A DNA stretch of 8,679 nucleotides, taken from NCBI GenBank assembly GCA_013362725.1, contig JABFVP010000149.1:1-8679 (forward strand), read 5' to 3'. Under the pieces are notes generated by a model, which did no database searches, had not been told where the DNA came from, and saw only the letters and a list, made by a program, of their open reading frames with translations. The DNA is from Cupriavidus sp. Lineage in GTDB: Bacteria; Pseudomonadota; Gammaproteobacteria; Burkholderiales; Burkholderiaceae. Position 1 is the first letter of the stretch; each line of letters starts with the position of its first letter. Below, piece by piece: positions 1-6,462 of the stretch. The translations under genes were made by a program, and so were the position numbers.

Positions 1-859
1 GCGCGATGGACTCGGCGGTCAGCGCCGCCAGGGTAGCCTGCACGTCGGCCGGCGCCAGGTGCGGGAATGCCGCCAGCCGCGCTTCCAGCCAGCCGGGATG
101 GAACAGGTCGCGCCCGGTGCTCTTGGGCGGCGCCGCGCTGAAATAGGGCTCGGCCAGGCATTGCGCCAGCAGCGCGGCGTCGACCCGCCCGCTGGCGGCC
201 CAGTCGCCGTTGCGGTCGAAGGCCAGGCCGCGGTGGCGGCCGATCCAATAATCGAGCAGCGCATTGCCCGGTCCGCAGTCGAAGCCACTGATCGGGCCGC
301 CTGCCGGCGGCAGGATGCTGATGTTGGAAATGCCGCCGATATTGCAGACCACGCGGGTCTCGGCGTCGCTGCCGAACAGCGCGTGGTGCAGCGCCGGCAC
401 CAGCGGTGCGCCCTGTCCGCCGGCGGCAATGTCGCGGCTGCGGAAGTCCGCCACCACGTCGATGCAGGCCAGTTCCGCCAGCCGCGCCGGATGCTGGCTT
501 TGGCGGGTATAGCCGATGCCGTCGTAGAGGCCGGGCCGGTGGCGGATGGTCTGGCCGTGGGCGCCGATGGCGGCGACCGAGGCGGCATCGACGCGCGCCT
601 CGCGCAATAGCGCGCCGACGCAGTCGGCGTACACCTGCGCCAGGGCATTGGCCGCCAGCGCCTCGCGGTGGATCTCGTCTTCGCCCGGCTGCTGCAGGGC
701 GCCGAAAGCGGCGCGCTGCGTGTCGGGGAAGGGCGGGCGGGCGGCCGCCAGCACCACTGGGCGCGCGCCGCTGAAATCGACCAGTACCGCATCGGCACCG
801 TCCAGGCTGGTGCCGGACATGATGCCGATGTAGCGTTCGCTGCCGGGCGAGAGGGTCAC
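1..859 (-). CDS. anmK: Anhydro-N-acetylmuramic acid kinase, 3' end beyond the window
   Basis: Cytosolic enzyme that opens the 1,6-anhydro ring of anhydroMurNAc and phosphorylates it with ATP to MurNAc-6-phosphate, in peptidoglycan recycling. The window holds 286 codons of a family usually near 370, and the frame is open at the left edge. Visible family motifs are the phosphate-binding IGIMSGTSLDGAD (residues 11-23), GAHGQT (99-104), DFRSRDIAAGGQGAPLVPA (138-156), NIGGISN (173-179), GFDCGPGN (192-199), whose Asp should be the catalytic base, and PKSTGRDLF (245-253). The start is taken as GTG at 859 because the IGIMSGTS motif follows after ten residues, as in relatives; there is no clear Shine-Dalgarno, and the M23 gene ends 11 bp upstream, so translation may be coupled. 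The stretch TRQSQHP (118-124) departs from TLQIGD of E. coli AnmK. The family call is secure; the start is less so. Confidence 0.95.
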   Translation of the reverse strand, partial: MTLSPGSERYIGIMSGTSLDGADAVLVDFSGARPVVLAAARPPFPDTQRAAFGALQQPGEDEIHREALAANALAQVYADCVGALLREARVDAASVAAIGAHGQTIRHRPGLYDGIGYTRQSQHPARLAELACIDVVADFRSRDIAAGGQGAPLVPALHHALFGSDAETRVVCNIGGISNISILPPAGGPISGFDCGPGNALLDYWIGRHRGLAFDRNGDWAASGRVDAALLAQCLAEPYFSAAPPKSTGRDLFHPGWLEARLAAFPHLAPADVQATLAALTAESIA

Positions 860-870
860 GGGGGACGCGG

Positions 871-2265
871 TCAGTTGGAGGCGGTCAGCACGTTGTAAGT
901 GCGCAGCGCGTTGATGCGGCTGAGCAGCCCGCTGGTGTAGGTCAGGAATTCCTGGCGCGACTTGCCGGTCAGCGGCGGCGATTCCATCAGCGTGACGGTC
1001 AGCGGGTTCTGCGGCACGTCGTTGAAGCGGAACTCGTAGTGCAGGTGCGGGCCGGTGGCCCAGCCGGTCGCGCCGACATAGCCGACCAGCTGGCCCTGGC
1101 GCACCGTCTGCCCCTGGCGCATGCCGGCAAAGCCGGACAGGTGCGCGTAGTAGGTGGAGTAGCCGTTGGGATGCGACAGGATGACGATGTTGCCGTAGCC
1201 GTTCTGCTGACCGACGAACTCGACCACGCCGTCGCCGGTGGCCAGCACCTTGGTGCCGGTGGGGGCGGCGAAGTCGACGCCCTTGTGCTGGGCCCAGTCG
1301 TGATGCAACGGATGCTCGCGGCCGCCGAAGCCCGACGACACGCGCGAGAACTCCACCGGCGAACGCAGGAACGGCCGCTTCATGCTGCGCCCGTCGAAGG
1401 TGTAGTAGGCGCCGCCGTCCTTGCTGCCCTCGGGCGCGAACCACAGCGCCTGGTGCAGCTGGTTGCGGTTGATCAGCTCCACCGCAACCACGCGGCCGTT
1501 GCGCACGAAGGTGCCGTCGCGGAAGCCCGCTTCATAGATGATGCGGAAGCGATCGCCGGCGGTGATGTCGTGGTGGAAGTCGATCACGCCGGAGAAGATC
1601 GACAGCATCTGCTGTACCACTTCGTCGGGCACGTTGGCCGCGTCCATGGCTTTGAAGAAGCCGCCGGAGGAAATCGCGCCCGAGGCCATCTCGTAGTGCA
1701 CGTCGTTGTCGACGCGCTGCACCTTGGCCTTGTACGCGGCGGCGCTGTCGCCGCTGGCGGCGCGCACGCGCTCGATCACCAGCTCGCGCGAGGCCGCGGC
1801 GTCGCCGCCGAGGTTGGCCTGCAGCGACACCAGCGTGTTGCTCTCGTCGATTTCCGCCTGCACCGCCTGGCCCGGGTTCAGGTTGAACAGGCCGCGCGCG
1901 GTGGGGTTCTTGACGATGAACGCCTGCGCGTCGGCATCGTCCACGCCCAGGCGTTTGAGCAGGGTGGCAATGGTGTCGCCGCGCTGCATGCGCTCTTCTC
2001 GCACGTACACGGCCTGGGTGTCGGTAAGCTGTTCGAGTTGTTCGCGCACGTCGGGCATGCTCAGGGCCTGCTGGGTGCGGGGCGCGCGCGGATCGTCATA
2101 GGCGCTGCGGGGTGCGACACCCATGGCCGCGGCCATGCCGAGCGTGAAAATCGCACCGACCGAAGCCGTCAGTTGTTTGCGCCGCCGCGCATGCTGGGGG
2201 TTGGTCGGATCGACCAGCACCACCAGCTCACGCGCGAAAACTTCGCGGAGTCTGGACCACATCAC
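871..2265 (-). CDS. M23 (LytM/MepM-like) murein DD-endopeptidase, membrane-anchored
   Basis: Probable zinc endopeptidase that cuts peptide cross-links of peptidoglycan on the periplasmic side. The 464-residue product starts with a basic cytoplasmic stretch (KRRR-like around 26-30) and one hydrophobic segment at about 31-51, so it is a signal anchor or uncleaved signal. Residues about 85-140 look like an OapA/LysM-like domain (RGDTIATLLKRLGV; LNPGQAVQAEID), and 150-290 correspond to the middle domain of MepM/Csd3-like proteins. The catalytic M23 domain is at about 305-425. HKGVD supplies zinc ligands H327 and D331, HLH supplies H409 with H407, and YYAH supplies H375, so the full LytM set is present. 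The start is GTG at 2265 with ATG in frame immediately after; AAGG lies 11 nt before the GTG. It is divergent from tyrS and probably co-transcribed with anmK. Whether it is MepM itself or another paralogue cannot be told here. Confidence 0.93.
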   Translation of the reverse strand: MMWSRLREVFARELVVLVDPTNPQHARRRKQLTASVGAIFTLGMAAAMGVAPRSAYDDPRAPRTQQALSMPDVREQLEQLTDTQAVYVREERMQRGDTIATLLKRLGVDDADAQAFIVKNPTARGLFNLNPGQAVQAEIDESNTLVSLQANLGGDAAASRELVIERVRAASGDSAAAYKAKVQRVDNDVHYEMASGAISSGGFFKAMDAANVPDEVVQQMLSIFSGVIDFHHDITAGDRFRIIYEAGFRDGTFVRNGRVVAVELINRNQLHQALWFAPEGSKDGGAYYTFDGRSMKRPFLRSPVEFSRVSSGFGGREHPLHHDWAQHKGVDFAAPTGTKVLATGDGVVEFVGQQNGYGNIVILSHPNGYSTYYAHLSGFAGMRQGQTVRQGQLVGYVGATGWATGPHLHYEFRFNDVPQNPLTVTLMESPPLTGKSRQEFLTYTSGLLSRINALRTYNVLTASN

Positions 2266-2380
2266 GTAAAATTCAACCTTGGTCTGAGCCCGCTGCCGGG
2301 GACGATGTGTCTCGTCTGCCTTCCTCCCCCGAGGTGCGGCGCGTGCTGTCAGTATTCAGTAATTTGGCCGTCTGCCTTGC

Positions 2381-2404
2381 TGCGCAAAGTGCTGTGCAAA
2401 GTGA
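2381..2404. repeat. Tandem 12-bp repeat, possible regulator site
   Basis: Two adjacent units, TGCGCAAAGTGC (2381-2392) and TGTGCAAAGTGA (2393-2404), agree at 10 of 12 positions and share GCAAAGTG. Spacing of about one helical turn places both on the same DNA face, as expected for a protein binding as a tandem dimer. The location between divergent genes fits an operator, but no known regulator is implied and chance is possible. Confidence 0.35.
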
Positions 2405-2468
2405 CGGATGGCGCACCGGAAAGGCTTCCTGAGGCGCCCGGAAGCGCGGATTATACCAAAATCCGGCC

Positions 2469-2497
2469 CTGGCGGCTGTCAGCAGATTTCCTAAAAT
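2469..2497 (+). promoter_or_regulatory. Candidate sigma-70 promoter for tyrS
   Basis: The hexamer TAAAAT (2492-2497) matches the -10 consensus at five of six positions. The -35 hexamer 17 bp upstream, CTGGCG (2469-2474), matches only three. Transcription would start near 2504, giving a leader of about 20 nt. A second possible -10, TATACC at 2452-2457, has no good -35 at 17 bp. Assigned by eye only. Confidence 0.3.
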
Positions 2498-2522
2498 TTC
2501 AAGTATTTCAAAGACTTACGTG

Positions 2523-3764
2523 ATGACTGAAGTTGCCTCGGCCGCACCGGCCAAATACCCCCTGACGCCCTCGGTGATGCAGGCCCTCGAAGTGTCCAAA
2601 CGTGGTTGCGACGAGTTGCTGATCGAAGCGGAGTGGGCGCAGAAACTGGCGCGCAGCGAGGCCACCGGCGTGCCGCTGCGCATCAAGCTGGGCCTGGACC
2701 CCACCGCGCCCGACATCCATATCGGCCATACCGTGGTGCTGAACAAGCTGCGCCAGCTGCAGGACCTCGGCCACCAGGTGATCTTCCTGATTGGCGACTT
2801 CACCTCGACCATCGGTGACCCGTCGGGCCGCAACAGCACGCGCCCGCCGCTCACGCGCGAGCAGATCGAGGCCAACGCCCAGACCTACTATCGCCAGGCC
2901 AGCCTGGTGCTCGATCCGGCCCGCACCGAGATCCGCTACAACAGCGAGTGGTGCGATCCGCTCGGCGCGCGCGGCATGATCCAGCTCGCCGCCAAGTACA
3001 CCGTGGCGCGCATGATGGAGCGCGACGACTTCACCAAGCGCTTCCGCTCCGGCATTCCGATTTCCGTGCACGAGTTCCTCTACCCGCTGATGCAGGGCTA
3101 CGACTCGGTGGCGCTGAAATCCGACCTGGAGCTGGGCGGCACCGACCAGAAGTTCAACCTGCTGGTGGGGCGCGAGCTGCAGAAGGAATACGGCCAGGAG
3201 CCGCAGTGCATCCTGACCATGCCGCTGCTGGTGGGGCTGGACGGCGTCGAGAAGATGTCCAAGTCCAAGGGCAACTACGTGGGCGTGACCGAGGCCCCGA
3301 ACGAGATGTTCGGCAAGCTGATGAGCATCTCGGACGACCTGATGTGGCAGTACTTCACGCTGCTGTCGTTCCGCCCGATGAGCGAGATCGACCTGATGAA
3401 GCAGGAGATCGCCGCCGGCCGCAATCCGCGCGACTGCAAGGTGCTGCTGGCGCAGGAGATCGTGGCGCGCTTCCACAGCCAGGCCGATGCCGAGAAGGCG
3501 CTGGAAGACTTCAACCACCGCGCCCGCGGCGGCGTGCCGGACGATATCCCGGCGGTGAGCCTGGCTGGTGCGCCGCTGGGCATCGCGCAGCTGCTCAAGC
3601 AGGCCAACCTGGTGCCGTCGACCTCGGAAGCCAACCGCAATATCGAGCAGGGCGGCGTCAAGATCGATGGCGCCACCGTCAGCGACAAGGCCACCAGGAT
3701 GGCCGCGGGCACTTACGTGGTGCAGGTCGGCAAGCGCCGCTTCGCGCGCGTGACGCTGGCCTGA
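2523..3764 (+). CDS. tyrS: Tyrosine--tRNA ligase
   Basis: Class I aminoacyl-tRNA synthetase that activates L-tyrosine with ATP and loads it onto tRNA-Tyr in the cytosol. The 413-residue protein has the ATP-binding HIGH motif (66-69, in PDIHIGHT), the Rossmann-fold stretch LIGDFTSTIGDPSGR (89-103), the tyrosine/tRNA region GGTDQKFNLLVGR (205-217), and the mobile loop KMSKSKGN (244-251). A C-terminal S4-like RNA-binding domain covers about 350-413 (IAQLLKQANLVPS, QGGVKIDG). It belongs to the TyrRS subfamily with HIGH near residue 66 and a short C-terminal end. ATG 2523 is chosen; an in-frame GTG lies directly before it at 2520. There is only a weak purine stretch upstream, so no good Shine-Dalgarno settles the choice. 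First gene of a probable four-gene rightward unit; dtd follows after 7 bp. Confidence 0.97.
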   Translation: MTEVASAAPAKYPLTPSVMQALEVSKRGCDELLIEAEWAQKLARSEATGVPLRIKLGLDPTAPDIHIGHTVVLNKLRQLQDLGHQVIFLIGDFTSTIGDPSGRNSTRPPLTREQIEANAQTYYRQASLVLDPARTEIRYNSEWCDPLGARGMIQLAAKYTVARMMERDDFTKRFRSGIPISVHEFLYPLMQGYDSVALKSDLELGGTDQKFNLLVGRELQKEYGQEPQCILTMPLLVGLDGVEKMSKSKGNYVGVTEAPNEMFGKLMSISDDLMWQYFTLLSFRPMSEIDLMKQEIAAGRNPRDCKVLLAQEIVARFHSQADAEKALEDFNHRARGGVPDDIPAVSLAGAPLGIAQLLKQANLVPSTSEANRNIEQGGVKIDGATVSDKATRMAAGTYVVQVGKRRFARVTLA

Positions 3765-3771
3765 GGCGGCG

Positions 3772-4233
3772 ATGATCGCGCTGATCCAGCGGGTGGCCCA
3801 GGCCCGCGTCACGGTCGCAGGCCGCACCACCGGCGAAATCGGCGCCGGCCTGCTGGCCCTGGTCTGCGCCGAGCGCGGCGACACCGAGGCCCAGGCCGAG
3901 CGGCTGCTGGCCAAGATGCTGTCGTACCGGGTGTTTGCCGACGCGGACGGCAAGATGAACCTGCCGGTGCAGAACATCGACGGCAACGGCAATCCGGGCG
4001 GGCTGCTGGTGGTGTCGCAGTTCACGCTCGCGGCAGATACCAACAGCGGCACGCGGCCGAGCTTCACCCCCGCGGCCGCGCCCGAGGATGGCCGGCGCCT
4101 GTACGAGCATTTCGTCGCGCGGGCGCGCGCGGCGCATCCGCAGGTGCAGACCGGCGAGTTCGGCGCGATGATGCAGGTCAGCCTGGTCAACGACGGTCCG
4201 GTCACGTTCTGGCTGCGCGTGGCGCCGGCCTGA
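3772..4233 (+). CDS. dtd: D-aminoacyl-tRNA deacylase (DTD)
   Basis: Homodimeric cytosolic proofreading enzyme that hydrolyses D-aminoacyl-tRNA (classically D-Tyr-tRNA) and also Gly-tRNA-Ala, keeping D-amino acids out of protein. At 153 residues it has the usual family length of about 145-150. Hallmarks are the MIALIQRV start, the SQFT active-site motif (82-85), NSGTRPSF (91-98), and the Gly-cisPro motif in NDGPVTF (140-146), which gives chiral selection by the dimer partner. The Shine-Dalgarno GAGG (3763-3766) overlaps the tyrS stop codon, 5 nt before the ATG, so the two genes are very probably co-transcribed and translationally coupled. That suits the job, since TyrRS is a main source of D-aminoacyl-tRNA. 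Confidence 0.96.
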   Translation: MIALIQRVAQARVTVAGRTTGEIGAGLLALVCAERGDTEAQAERLLAKMLSYRVFADADGKMNLPVQNIDGNGNPGGLLVVSQFTLAADTNSGTRPSFTPAAAPEDGRRLYEHFVARARAAHPQVQTGEFGAMMQVSLVNDGPVTFWLRVAPA

Positions 4234-4246
4234 ACCGATTCGAAGC

Positions 4247-4267
4247 TGCCGCGTCCACGGCGCGGCA
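4247..4267 (+). other. Perfect 7-bp hairpin in the dtd/PEBP gap
   Basis: TGCCGCG (4247-4253) pairs fully with CGCGGCA (4261-4267) around a 7-nt loop. No T-tract follows (the next bases are TCAAGACAGG), so it is not a classical intrinsic terminator. It lies 13 nt after the dtd stop and 7 nt before the Shine-Dalgarno of the next gene. It could protect the tyrS-dtd transcript end or tune entry to the next gene; both are guesses. Confidence 0.35.
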
Positions 4268-4285
4268 TCAAGACAGGAGAGACAA

Positions 4286-4945
4286 ATGAAACTCTGGAGC
4301 AAGTCCTTCAATGACAACGCGCCGATCCCCGGCGAGTTCGCCTTCTGCGTGCCCGACGCCGCCGCCCACGTGGCCCTGTCGAACAACCGCAATCCCGACC
4401 TGCACTGGGAAGACGCGCCGGCCGAGACCCGCTCGTTCGTGCTGATCTGCCACGACCGCGACGTCCCCAGCCAGGGCGACGACGTCAACCAGGAAGGCCG
4501 CGAAGTGCCGGGCTCGCTGCCGCGCGTGGACTTCTTCCACTGGGTGCTGGTCGACATCCCGCCCGGCCTGACCTCGATCGCGGCGGGCTCGCACAGCGAC
4601 GGCGTGATCGCGCGCGGCAAGCCGGGCCCGGAAGCCACCGGCGGCACCGCCGCCGCGGGCGGCCTGCGCCACGGCCTCAACGACTACACCGGCTGGTTTG
4701 CCGGCGATGCCGACATGAAGGGCGACTACTACGGCTATGACGGCCCGTGCCCGCCGTGGAACGACGCGCTGCTGCACCACTACGTGTTCACGCTGTATGC
4801 GCTGGACCTCGACCGGGTGCCGCTGGAGGGCACATTTACCGGCACCCAGGTGCGCGAAGCGATCCAGGGCCACGTGCTGGCGCAGGCCAGCCTGACCGGC
4901 ACCTATACGCTGAACCCGAAGCTGGCCAAGTCATCGCCGGCCTGA
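4286..4945 (+). CDS. PEBP-family (YbhB/YbcL-type) protein
   Basis: Member of the phosphatidylethanolamine-binding-protein fold family, like E. coli YbhB and YbcL; the physiological ligand of bacterial members is largely unknown. The anion-pocket motifs are visible: CHDRDVP (55-61, the DxDxP motif), FHWVLVDIP (84-92), and GYDGPCPPWND (150-160) followed by HHYVFTLYALD (164-174). At 219 residues it is about 60 longer than E. coli YbhB (158). The extra length is in a loop at about 62-80 and in a Gly/Ala-rich, aromatic segment at about 100-150. It has no signal peptide, so a cytosolic location is likely. ATG 4286 is supported by an AGGAGAG Shine-Dalgarno at 4275-4281. It lies 52 bp after dtd in the same direction, with a hairpin between, so it may share the transcript or be partly uncoupled. 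No link to translation is evident from the sequence. Confidence 0.88.
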   Translation: MKLWSKSFNDNAPIPGEFAFCVPDAAAHVALSNNRNPDLHWEDAPAETRSFVLICHDRDVPSQGDDVNQEGREVPGSLPRVDFFHWVLVDIPPGLTSIAAGSHSDGVIARGKPGPEATGGTAAAGGLRHGLNDYTGWFAGDADMKGDYYGYDGPCPPWNDALLHHYVFTLYALDLDRVPLEGTFTGTQVREAIQGHVLAQASLTGTYTLNPKLAKSSPA

Positions 4946-4950
4946 ACCCG

Positions 4951-4981
4951 GGCCGGTGCCGCATCCTGCGCGGTGCCGGCC
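4951..4981 (+). other. Strong 12-bp GC hairpin between the PEBP and phosphatase genes
   Basis: Positions 4951-4962 pair with 4970-4981 around the 7-nt loop ATCCTGC. All 12 pairs form, ten Watson-Crick and two G-U wobbles at the centre (4957/4975 and 4958/4974). It begins 5 nt after the PEBP stop codon. No T-run follows, so efficient intrinsic termination is not expected; an mRNA-stabilising 3' structure or a partial attenuator is more likely. The following gene has its own Shine-Dalgarno 35 nt downstream. Confidence 0.5.
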
Positions 4982-5027
4982 GGCATGGCCCCAAGCAAGC
5001 ATCCGCAGCAACCCCGAAGGAAACGGC

Positions 5028-5702
5028 ATGTCGCAAAGCCCCGGGCCGCATTCGCTGGCCTTTACCCACCTGATCGTGATCCGCCACGGCGAAACGGCCT
5101 GGAACCGGGAGCGCCGGCTGCAGGGCCAGCTGGATATTCCGCTGAACCAGACCGGCCATGCGCAGGCACGGGCGCTGGCCAATGCGCTGGCGGGCGAGCC
5201 GATCGATGCGGTGTATTCCAGCGACCTGTCGCGCGCTATGGAAACCGCTGCGCCGCTGGCCGAGGCGCTGGGGCTGCAAGTGCGTGCCGATGCGCGGCTG
5301 CGCGAGCGCAGCTACGGCGCGCTTCAGGGCAAGACCTACGCCGAGGTGGCCAAGCACCTGCCGGAAGACTTTGCCCGCTGGCAGGCGCGCGTGCCCGACT
5401 ACGCGCCGCCCGAGGGCGAGTCGCTGCTGGGCTTCCACGAACGCGCGGTTGACGCGGTGCTGGCGCTGTCGCGCCGGCATCCCGGCGAGCGCATCGCGCT
5501 GGTGGCGCACGGCGGCGTGCTCGACTGCCTCTACCGCGAGGCCACCGGCATGACGCTGGAAGCGCCACGCCAGCATGAGCTGCTCAATGCCAGCGTCAAC
5601 CGCCTGCGCAGCGACAGCACCCACCTGACGCTGGCCCAGTGGGGCGACGTCAGCCACCTGGACAACCTGGCGCTGGACGAGGTGGACCGGCGCGTGCCAT
5701 AG
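5028..5702 (+). CDS. Histidine phosphatase family protein (phosphoglycerate-mutase-like)
   Basis: Cytosolic phosphotransfer enzyme of the branch-1 histidine phosphatase superfamily. Such genes are often named gpmB or phosphoglycerate mutase, but broad phosphatase activity is more usual for this type. The 224 residues carry the phosphate pocket: RHGETAWN (19-26) with nucleophile His20, SSDLSRAMETA (64-74) with a pocket Arg at 69, RLRERSYG (90-97) with acid/base Glu93, and ALVAHGGVL (157-165) with His161. It lacks the longer insertions of true cofactor-dependent mutase (about 250 residues), so I do not assign glycolysis. Start ATG 5028 has GAAGGA at 5016-5021. A GTG at 4956 would extend the frame, but it falls inside the preceding hairpin and has no ribosome site. 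Last gene of the rightward group; its TAG stop is part of a palindrome shared with the convergent gene. Confidence 0.9.
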   Translation: MSQSPGPHSLAFTHLIVIRHGETAWNRERRLQGQLDIPLNQTGHAQARALANALAGEPIDAVYSSDLSRAMETAAPLAEALGLQVRADARLRERSYGALQGKTYAEVAKHLPEDFARWQARVPDYAPPEGESLLGFHERAVDAVLALSRRHPGERIALVAHGGVLDCLYREATGMTLEAPRQHELLNASVNRLRSDSTHLTLAQWGDVSHLDNLALDEVDRRVP

Positions 5703-5713
5703 CGCGGGCGCTA
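5700..5713. repeat. 14-bp palindrome containing both convergent stop codons
   Basis: TAGCGC (5700-5705), GG, GCGCTA (5708-5713) is a perfect inverted repeat. The first TAG ends the phosphatase gene on the plus strand; the TAG at 5713-5711 ends the transporter gene on the minus strand. Opening one pair leaves a 5-bp stem with a CGGG loop on either transcript. No T-tract flanks it, so it is at best a weak bidirectional end structure. Only 8 bp separate the two stop codons. Confidence 0.55.
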
Positions 5714-6436
5714 GACCCGGACGCGGAACGGCGTGAAGTCGGTATGCCGGTCGAAGTAATCTTCGTTCTCGGCCCGCTTCAGAAAGCCCACCACCTTGTA
5801 AGTGACCGGCGTCATCACCACCTCCCAGCCGGTCTTCAGCACGTACTGCGCCACCGCCACCTGCACCACCTGCTCCAGCGGCCAGATGCCGTAGAAGGCG
5901 ATCACGTAGAACAGCGACGAATCGACCAGCTCGCCGGCCAGCGTCGAGCCGATGGTGCGCGTCCACAGCCAGCGGCCGCCGGTCCACAGCTTCATCTTGG
6001 CCAGCACATAGCTGTTGGTGAAGCTGCCGCAGCAGAACGCGATCAGAGAGCCGAGCGCGATGCGCCAGGTGTTGCCGAATACGTCCTGCAGGCTCTTCTG
6101 GTAGTCCGCCATGAACGGCGCGACCGGCATGTTCAGCACCACCACGCTCATGAAGGTGGCGAAGGCCAGCGCGGCAAAGCCGGCCCAGACCACGCGCCGG
6201 TCGCGGCCGTAGCCGTAGACCTCGGTCAGCACGTCGCCGAAGATGTATGAGACCGGGAAGAACAGCACGCCCGCGCCGAAGGTGACGGTGCCGATGAGCG
6301 GCAGCGTGACTTGCGCCGCCTTGGCCGCGCCGATCAGGTTCGAGCACAGCAGCACGGTGACGAAGGCCACCATGACGAAGTCGTAGTAGCGGTAGACGCG
6401 GCCCGGTTGGGTCGTGCTGGCGGGGACGGCGGACAT
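5711..6436 (-). CDS. yhhQ: Queuosine precursor transporter, YhhQ/COG1738 family
   Basis: Inner-membrane protein of the former DUF165 family; E. coli YhhQ imports preQ0/preQ1, which are made into queuosine at tRNA wobble position 34. The 241 residues contain about six hydrophobic segments, roughly 19-38, 48-67, 82-103, 125-146, 163-185 and 187-215. Conserved family stretches are FFPVSYIFGDVLTEVYGYG (59-77), the polar AFCCGSFTNSYVLAKMK (133-149), LAGELVDSSLFY (166-177) and GWEVVMTPVTYKVVGFLKR (203-221). The tail is short and charged. ATG 6436 is supported by GGGAG at 6447-6443, 6 nt upstream. It converges on the phosphatase gene. The upstream gap has its own -10-like element and a terminator for the gene behind, so it is probably transcribed alone. 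I see no other queuosine gene here and no preQ1 riboswitch that I can recognise. Confidence 0.92.
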   Translation of the reverse strand: MSAVPASTTQPGRVYRYYDFVMVAFVTVLLCSNLIGAAKAAQVTLPLIGTVTFGAGVLFFPVSYIFGDVLTEVYGYGRDRRVVWAGFAALAFATFMSVVVLNMPVAPFMADYQKSLQDVFGNTWRIALGSLIAFCCGSFTNSYVLAKMKLWTGGRWLWTRTIGSTLAGELVDSSLFYVIAFYGIWPLEQVVQVAVAQYVLKTGWEVVMTPVTYKVVGFLKRAENEDYFDRHTDFTPFRVRV

Positions 6437-6462
6437 GGGGGGCTCCCGGTCGAAGGCGCTGG

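Larger units (their letters stand above)
2260..2525. promoter_or_regulatory. Divergent control region between the M23 peptidase and tyrS
   Basis: This 257-bp gap (2266-2522) is the only place where promoters for both the leftward murein genes and the rightward tyrS group can lie. It is clearly more AT-rich than its surroundings near the tyrS end. It also holds a tandem 12-bp repeat (2381-2404), a 10-bp direct repeat CGTCTGCCTT (2313-2322 and 2369-2378), and the 10-mer TTACGTGATG at both gene starts in opposite orientation (minus 2269-2260, plus 2516-2525). I see no T-box, no ribosomal leader and no small ORF. For the M23 side I could not find a convincing -35/-10 pair. Confidence 0.5.

Noticed and set aside
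19..798. 259-codon minus-strand open frame inside anmK
   Set aside because: It is a shifted frame of anmK; the real frame shows all the AnmK motifs and continues to the window edge.
1039..2523. 494-codon plus-strand open frame opposite the M23 peptidase
   Set aside because: It is rich in Arg, Ala, His, Gly and Val with no domain pattern, and it overlaps a fully motif-bearing gene. High-GC codon use keeps the opposite frame open.
2508..4271. 587-codon minus-strand open frame opposite tyrS and dtd
   Set aside because: It spans two well-supported genes and their junction, has low-complexity composition, no plausible ribosome site and no recognisable motif.
4956..5027. Upstream GTG start at 4956 for the histidine phosphatase
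   Set aside because: The GTG lies within the strong hairpin and lacks a ribosome site; ATG 5028 has GAAGGA and places RHGE at the usual distance.
5028..5702. Naming the gene gpmA/gpmB, glycolytic phosphoglycerate mutase
   Set aside because: The superfamily catalytic residues are present, but the features specific to true mutases are not; substrate cannot be read from the sequence.
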